Source: Flammulina velutipes (lineage: Eukaryota; Basidiomycota; Agaricomycetes; Agaricales; Physalacriaceae). Taken from it: a DNA stretch of 64,000 bases. Both the position numbers and the translations under genes were made by a program. Each line of letters starts with the position of its first letter. Positions within the stretch are counted from its first letter, which is position 1. This document shows, in pieces, positions 57,585 through 64,000 of the stretch. The stretch lies in NCBI GenBank assembly GCA_011800155.1, contig CM022378.1, forward strand, positions 248,001 through 312,000. The letters run 5' to 3'. The notes beneath the pieces were generated by a model, which was not told the DNA's origin, ran no database searches, and saw only the letters and a list, made by a program, of their open reading frames with translations.

Positions 57585-58389
57585 ATGGCGTCTCTGTCGT
57601 TCCTCGCGCTGCTGCTCGCCGGCTCAGCACTCGCTCAAAACACTGGAGAAGACATCTTGTATGATCTCCAACACAACGTCTCCAGCATTATCGGTACTTG
57701 GTCGACGGGATCCATGCACGTCGTTACCGGCCCCGTACGTCTCTTTAAAACCATCCAAAAACCAAGCTAAACAGACGAGATAGAACTTTGCTAACCCCGC
57801 CGAAGTGCGCTTCTTATACCCATCTACAACAGGCGTTTCCGTTTCCTTGTGCGTTCACCTGAACTCATTTGATACTTCCCACTAACCTCGCCACAGCGCT
57901 GACAACGGCTGGTACGAATACGCCCAATATTCCTTCGTCGCAAACGCAACGGATCCCTCATGCATAACCGGTTACATGCTCTGGACGCACGGCGAATACA
58001 GCCAAGAGTCCAACGGTTCTATGATCCTCACTCCCAATGGCGACGGCTACCACCAGGTCCAAGACGCCTGCGGCGCCATCTCCAACCTCATGGAAAACAA
58101 CGACGACACGATCTACATCCCATGGTGGTCGATCTCCCAGGATATCGAGCGTGGCTTCGTGCTTAAGATGCAAAAGTTCGACCTGACGTGGTACGCGCCG
58201 TTCTACCAGGTGTCCACCACTCCGGAGATGCTCCCTACACAGAAACTCAGGAACATTACGCTTGGTTCTGATGTTTCTGTGGCGCCATCGAAGAGGGACG
58301 TAGAACAGAACGGTGCTGTCAATGTTCGTGGTGGGTTAGCAGTGGCCGTCGGTTCCGTTATCCTCGGTTTGGGTGCAATGGTTTTGTAG
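57585..58389 (+). CDS. ROT1: ROT1, ER chaperone for cell-wall and membrane proteins
   Basis: Start at 57585 (MASLSFLALLLAGSALA signal peptide). Three exons. Conserved ROT1 blocks are GTWSTGSMHVVTGP, NPAEVRFLYPSTTGVSVSL, DNGWYEYAQYSF, DPSCITGYMLWTHGEY, ILTPNGDGYHQVQDACGAISN, GFVLKMQKFDLTWYAPFYQVSTTPEMLPTQKL. A C-terminal TM (GGLAVAVGSVILGLGAMVL) anchors it in the ER membrane. In yeast, Rot1 assists folding of glucan-synthesis and other secretory proteins and is essential. Length of about 225 residues fits the family. Confidence 0.95.
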
Positions 58390-58649
58390 TGTGTACGGAC
58401 TATTACACTATTTATTGCTCATACGTACCCTTGTTATATCATAGAGGTTATGTCACGACGATGCAAGCTGGACTTTTCTACTGTATCACCTCTGAGCATA
58501 CCAGACTACGAGAGATTTACACTGAGCAGGCAGCACTCTAACATTGACAGTGGAGTGCTCGAAATCATGATGGCGTGCCAATTTCAATATGCTGTTCCCA
58601 AGTGTGGCGTAATGATAATTTGTGTTGGTTCGACAACAAACGTCTCCAC

Positions 58650-58732
58650 GCATTAATGGGGTAGTGGTAACCTGGGTCGTTGCCATGGAACGTTGTCTCG
58701 ACCCGCCGGGGGTTCGATTCCCTCTTAATGCA
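58650..58732 (+). tRNA. tRNA-Gly (anticodon GCC) with a 12-nt intron
   Basis: Acceptor stem GCATTAA/TTAATGC (7 bp), D arm GGGT/ACCT, anticodon stem GGTCG/CGACC (5 bp), T arm GGGGG/CCCTC with loop TTCGATT, discriminator A. The anticodon loop has TT-GCC-A followed by a 12-nt intron (58686-58697) after position 37, the standard place. Length without the intron is 71 nt, as expected for eukaryotic tRNA-Gly. Confidence 0.93.
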
Positions 58733-59356
58733 ATCCAACCGGATATGTACGTTTTTGGACCAGGTCATACAAAAGAACGTAGCCGAGTACAAAAGGCTTC
58801 AACAAAGTACTACTCTACGGGCCAGGACACTAGACGATGCACTAGATATAAATGATACCAACTATGCGATGTAGTGTCCAGGAAATCGGTCTAGGGTGGC
58901 TAAATTTGATCTTCAGCCCACTTACAGAGTCATTTATCTTGGTTTTGGTTTTACTGAGGAAAGCTATAGGAAGATAACATTCAGACGGAAATGGATAAAT
59001 CAGGCTTTCGGACGCCACAATTTTCAAACTGCGCCCAGACCGTCATTTCGGGCTTCTTAATCACCGTTCCTAGACATTGTGCACAATTCACTGAAATCAG
59101 TTGTAATGTATTGTAAGTACGCAGGAGCCAGCTTTGGTAACTAACCACAAAGTAATACAACCGACGCATCGTCCTCAGCGAACTGATGAAAGTGCCCTGT
59201 AGTGCTAATCTAGGCCGTTCCCATGTGTATGGATTGTCGCAGACATTGTGTTAGTAGTTCTCCTTCCTCATACACAAGTAGGACATCTACTTCGCATATC
59301 TTCGGATGTCGATGACAGCGTACGTGACGGGATCTTATATACTCCAAGTACTGTAC
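58733..59356. other. intergenic region
   Basis: No gene found between the tRNA and the 3' end of the leftward ABC transporter gene. An A/T-rich tract just after the tRNA may end pol III transcription, but no clear run of four or more T was seen immediately next to it. Confidence 0.4.
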
Positions 59357-62300
59357 TCATCTACTCCCTTCTTGTCCTTTACCCAAAGCCATTTTTATCA
59401 AAACGTCCTTGTCCCGACTCTCCTCTACGAGGCCCCTCAGCGTCCCTCCCTCAACACCCACCAACTCCCGTGGCGTCCCAAACTCAACAACCTTCCCCCC
59501 ATCAAGTACCATAATCTTATCCGCATCCATAATCGTCTGCAACCGATGCGCAACAGTAATCACCGTCACATCCCGCAACGCAGCATCACTCCGCAACGAC
59601 GATTGAATGATCGTATCCGTCTTATAGTCGATGGCCGACGTCGCCTCGTCCAGAATGAGGAGCTTGCTTCCCCTCACGATCGCCCGAGCCAGAGCGAGAA
59701 TCTGCCGCTGTCCAACGGAAAGGTTGTTCCCTCCGCTGGAAATGGGTGTATCGAGGGTTATCTTCCCTTCGTCCGAAGATTCGCTGTCGTCGTCGTCGCC
59801 ATCCTGGAGAGCGAACAGCCCCGATGCGCGCAGAGCATCGTTCAGTGTCGCATCATCATACTGCGAGAACGGGTCCAGATTCTGGCGAAGGGTGCCAGAC
59901 AACAACTCCGGCTGTAGATAAAGTTAGTTATGCTGAAATGTCGTTGAAGCGCAGATACAGACCATCTGCGGTATAATCGTAACACTCCGTCTCAGCGCAT
60001 CCAAATTGATTGTCGACGTATCGATCCCGTCATACCAAACTTTGCCTTCCGTGAAGATACACCGAAGTAACGATAACGTTAACGATGACTTTCCAGATCC
60101 CGTGCGCCCCACTACATCATGTTCAGTCCCTTTCAAATTCAAGAGAGATGAAGACTAACCAACGCCAACTCTTTCTCCACTCTTCAACTCGAATGACACG
60201 TCATGTAGGACCTTTGGTCCATCGCTGCTATACTTCGCCGAAAGGTTTTCCACCACCAGTTTCCCGGACGCCGGCCAATACGCCGGTGGCTCTCCCCGAG
60301 CCGTCGAAGCAGGCTCTTGCTCGATCTTCAGGTAATTCTGAATACGTTCCAGTGAGTTTCCTATATTCAAGCGTTAGAACGGAAACAAGGATCATCGCCC
60401 AAATGATACATACCCTGAATCTCAAACTCATTCACATTCCTAATCCACCACAGAATCAGACCGCTGAACCCAATAGCCATGTTCAGCTCAAAGCCCGTTG
60501 TGGAGGCACCCATCCCTTCTGTTCCATGCACGAAGTAAACGAGATACGTAGCCAGCGCACTCGCGAATAGTCCTCCCAAGGCGTCCACCCGAATGCATAT
60601 CCATCGATTCAAGTTGAAGAACGTCCGCGAGGTCCGCGAGAATCGATCGATGCGTTTCAAAGACTCGTCTATGAATCGGGTTTGAGCGGAATACGCGCGG
60701 ATTGACGCTAGTGAGCCACAGATCAATACCCAAATAGAACGAAGAACTAGGACATATCAACTCACTTAAGCCTCCGATGGCAGCTCCAAAGTGGCTGAGC
60801 ACAGGGGCTTTGGCGTTGCTCATCTCCCGCTTCACCGACATCTGAGCCTTGATGTAGATCTGACCCATGACCGAACCCGCAGCGAATACGACAATGGCTG
60901 GGATCATGAATACGGGCGTGACGACCACAATGGCGAGAAACTTGACTATGAGCATCACAGTGACTTCCACAAGGTAGAGGAACCACATCGCCAATGGCCC
61001 GTCAACTGTGGTAGAAGTGCCGGTTAGAGAAGAGAAAAACAGTGGAGGGGGCAATGCTTACCCGAACGGATGTCCTGGGTACATCGAGTTATGATCCTCG
61101 ACGTGGGTGTGGTGTCCAGCCACCTCAGTGTCGTGCCGAGTACAGTCGTCACAAGCCTCTGGTGAATGGTCCTGGACGCGCGAATGGATCCAAAGATGTA
61201 GATCATGAATGCAACCGAAAAGAACAGGACACCCCCAATCGCCAGGAGACTATAGATGCCGATGTAACTTGAGAGTAAAATAGCATGAGCCACCGACAGG
61301 GATGTCTGATTGAAAGAGGGCATACAAGAATACCGGTACTTTGACATTGTCGTCGTACTTAGAAGCCCAATGCCCGAGCCACCAAGTTTGGAGTATGTTG
61401 AACACCTGCGTGAGCGTGAGCCCGCCTATGAACGCAAGGAAGAACAGCCAGACGCGTCCGCCTCCAAGAGCGTGGAAGTAGAGCTTTACTGCGAATCAGA
61501 AAACGTCAGTAAACACCGAAGCACGAAACGTTTGAATGGCGTACATGCTGGCCAGCTAAGGTGGCCTTCTTCAATCTCTTCAGCCATAATCAATTGTCCG
61601 GTCGTTGGGACATGTGTATTGGCCGCATTCTTGGGGTTGTCGTGTGACGGTTCGTCGGCGTCGATATCCACTTCTTGGTCGGCTTTTTCCATGATCTCCT
61701 TTTCTTGTTGAAGTTCTTCCTTGATGTCTGGTGAGGCTGCAAGCACGTCGATGGGTGATCCCTGGGCGACGACATGTCCATCTCTAATGGAAATGACGTA
61801 GGATGTAATTGGCTGAACCAATGTTATGTTATGTGTCTGAGGAACGGCATGAACAAGGTGAAACACATATAAGCAAAAATTTACATACAACGAGGATAAT
61901 TGTCCGACCTTTGACGAGGTCGCCAGAGAAGCACCTGTCAACGATCCATTTCGATGTGTGGACACTAAGTAGTTGTCAGCCATCGATACATTGTCTGATG
62001 TGTCTATATATACTCCAGTGCAGCAAGAACATCATCCAGCAAGATGATCTCCGCAGGCGAGTATATAGCTCTGTAGGTTTAGAGGTTAGCTTAGAGTTAT
62101 CAAGGGGATTGAAAAGTACAAACCTCGCTAGGGTCACCCTGGCCTTTTGCCCTCCACTAAGTGTTAAGCCCTTCTCGCCAACCTCCGTTTGATCACCAGC
62201 TTCGAACAATGTCAAATCTCGTTGGAGCCCACACTGGTAGATTACTTTCTCGTATCGTACTTGGTCGTACGGGGAGCCGAAGAGGATGTTGTCCTATCTC

Positions 62301-64000
62301 TGGAATTAGTAAAAAATTTCGTCACATAACAAGAAGACTGCAGACCCGAATCGTCTCATTCTGTACCCACGACTCCTGTGCAGCGTATGCGACACCCTTC
62401 TCTCGAGGAAGGTTGAACCATGCGTCTACAGAGCGAGGGACGAAGTGCATTTCACCTGGAAGCTGGGCAATCAGATCCTGTGAGGGTAGATTTGGAGTGA
62501 TCAAACATACCCAGTAGCGCCATCAACAAAGATGTTTTTCCGGAACCAGTCGGTCCTACTACCAAGTTGATTCCGCCCCTCTCGAAGACAACCTCATCCT
62601 GCAGCACAAGCGTGAAATTGCGTTTCGAAGGCGTCAACGATCCGTCGACATTATTAGACCAGACAAACGACGCGTTGTTGAAACCTATCTGGCCCTCGGG
62701 AGCTTGGTTGAAGGAAAGAGTAACACCAACTTCTTCTTCGGTCACACTGAAGGAGTCAAGGAGTTCAGTCTATGGTACGTGTCTTGAGTGTCATGTGATG
62801 CAATGAGAGGGAAGGACCTACGTCGTGCAAAAATGCATTCATCCGGTCCAAGGACACTTTCCCTGCTATGACCTCGGTGACGGTACCAAATATGAGGTGT
62901 AATTGTTCACGCAACATGTCAAAGATAGACATGCTGGAAAAGACGATGGATGCACTGAGAGTGCCTTTCATGACAATGGTCTGCGGTTCTGCGTTAACAG
63001 CCGAAGGGAAGAGGAGAAAGTGGACATACGCTAGAGAGTGAGAGGTGAGAAATGAGCACATCGAATAAAGTACGGGACGTACTGGAATCCGTATGTAATG
63101 ATCATCGTCGCAAGCGGAATTATAAAACTGAGAGAACATCAGAGACCACCAGCGAAGTGAGATGAGGAAATTAATACTTCAATGTCCCATTTACTAGATC
63201 CAACATCTGGCGTTTCCTGATCCAAACCAACTCTTCCTGCCTCTTTTCTGCTATCTTCCCGTCCATTTTCTTTTCCCAACCGAAAAGTTTGATCATACGT
63301 AGCACACTGAGTGCTAATAGGGATGTAAGAACACAGTCATACACATTGAAACGAACTCACTCTCAGTTACAAGCTGGACGCGAGCATCTGTTTTCTGTAG
63401 CCGGTTCTGCTGGATCGCCTGGGTGAACTTTGCCACGATGATAGGCACGAACATCATTAGTAGAATGAAGGCCAGACCGACAAATGCGCTAGAAATCATT
63501 GTTAATTCAGATGCTTTGAGAAGCGACAAAACATACCTCCATCCAAGAACAACATATAAAAAGCCTATCGAAAGCGCGATCTGCAAAGGCACATATACGA
63601 CAATGAATAGAAAGTCTCTCGCTTCAACGACGTTCTCCAGATCCGTTGTGACCAAGTTATTGATCTTCCCGATGAGGTTGCTCGTGTCAGATTGGGTAGG
63701 CGATATTTCGGAGGACATAGGCTTCGCAGTGTCATCCGATCGAATCGATGCACTGTCGTTGATCGTATCGTCGTTGCTATCGACTGAACCATCTGTGGTC
63801 GAAGGAATGCTAACGGGCCTTCCAGGGCTCGCCGAAGTTGAAGCTTTCATCCGGATCCGCAGAGCATGCTCGAAGGTAAGCTGTGTTATGATGGCCGACG
63901 CAACTGTCAATAGACGTGTCTTTATAAGAGAACATCAGCAGAGCAAATCGTCAAGACACCAAGGTAACGTACGGCAAGGTAGATATACCACTGGACGGCG
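59357..64000 (-). CDS. ABCC/MRP-type ABC transporter (5' part lies beyond the window)
   Basis: C-terminal about 1,250 residues. TMD1 part, with [15 protein letters not shown] in the cytosolic loop and WRYVLSLL TMs. NBD1 has Walker [10 protein letters not shown], signature [14 protein letters not shown] and [10 protein letters not shown] linker is followed by TMD2 ([50 protein letters not shown]). NBD2 has [16 protein letters not shown], signature [29 protein letters not shown] and the H-loop [18 protein letters not shown]1 has Asp in place of the catalytic Glu, as usual in ABCC. The frame ends at 59357. Many short introns. Probably exports conjugates or drugs at the vacuole or plasma membrane (Ycf1/Yor1-like). 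The N-terminus is outside the window. Confidence 0.9.

Noticed and set aside
1..64000. CRISPR arrays, bacterial promoters, operons and riboswitches
   Set aside because: No spaced short direct repeats were found, and the intron-rich gene structure shows a eukaryotic genome where such features are not expected.

Overview
This window is nuclear DNA from a filamentous basidiomycete, most probably an agaricomycete. Genes are split by many short introns (about 41-65 nt, GT..AG, some GC..AG). Several proteins belong to families expanded in mushrooms: HNH-nuclease proteins, CRN-like NTPase/nuclease proteins, a TKL-type kinase relative, yapsin-like proteases and Kre9/Knh-type GPI proteins. No operons, ribosome binding sites or CRISPR arrays are present. 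Exon boundaries were worked out by hand from frame, splice consensus and paralog comparison. The species cannot be named from the sequence.

Layout. 0-7 kb: two related MFS drug/polyamine-type transporters (the first runs off the left edge) flank a three-finger C2H2 regulator, a small F-box-like protein and a Kre9-type GPI protein. 6.8-7.9 kb: an aminoglycoside-phosphotransferase-like pseudogene with three in-frame TAG codons. 8.3-10.3 kb: a GPI-type aspartic protease. 10.7-22.9 kb: a P4-ATPase lipid flippase set among five members of one uncharacterised family (three apparently intact, two broken). This part holds an inverted, rearranged duplication that includes the 3' end of the flippase gene, and a MITE caught against its empty paralogous site. 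23-26 kb: an amino-acid permease relic and a signal-peptide/single-pass membrane protein. 26.4-33.4 kb: a complete, apparently young Gypsy retrotransposon with LTRs I cannot tell apart. 34-35 kb: a paralog of the first zinc-finger gene whose promoter is conserved with it. 36.6-48 kb: a large Ser/Pro-rich protein, two small genes, a DUF2306 membrane protein and a pseudokinase-armadillo fusion. 48.5-57 kb: a divergent pair of NTPase/CRN-like genes, the second ending in a PD-(D/E)XK-type nuclease, then a tandem duplication of HNH-nuclease genes (one broken, one intact). 57.5-64 kb: ROT1, an intron-containing tRNA-Gly(GCC), and an ABCC/MRP transporter running off the right edge.

Conserved housekeeping genes (flippase, ROT1, ABC transporter, tRNA) are separated by fast-changing accessory stretches that carry gene duplicates, relics, mobile DNA and nuclease-type conflict proteins. 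A 9-mer, TGCGCCACA, recurs 11 times, always outside coding sequence, far above chance. It and the zinc-finger promoter element GTGCCACTC are the strongest unexplained signals. The divergent NTPase/CRN-like pair is the best candidate for a poorly described system.
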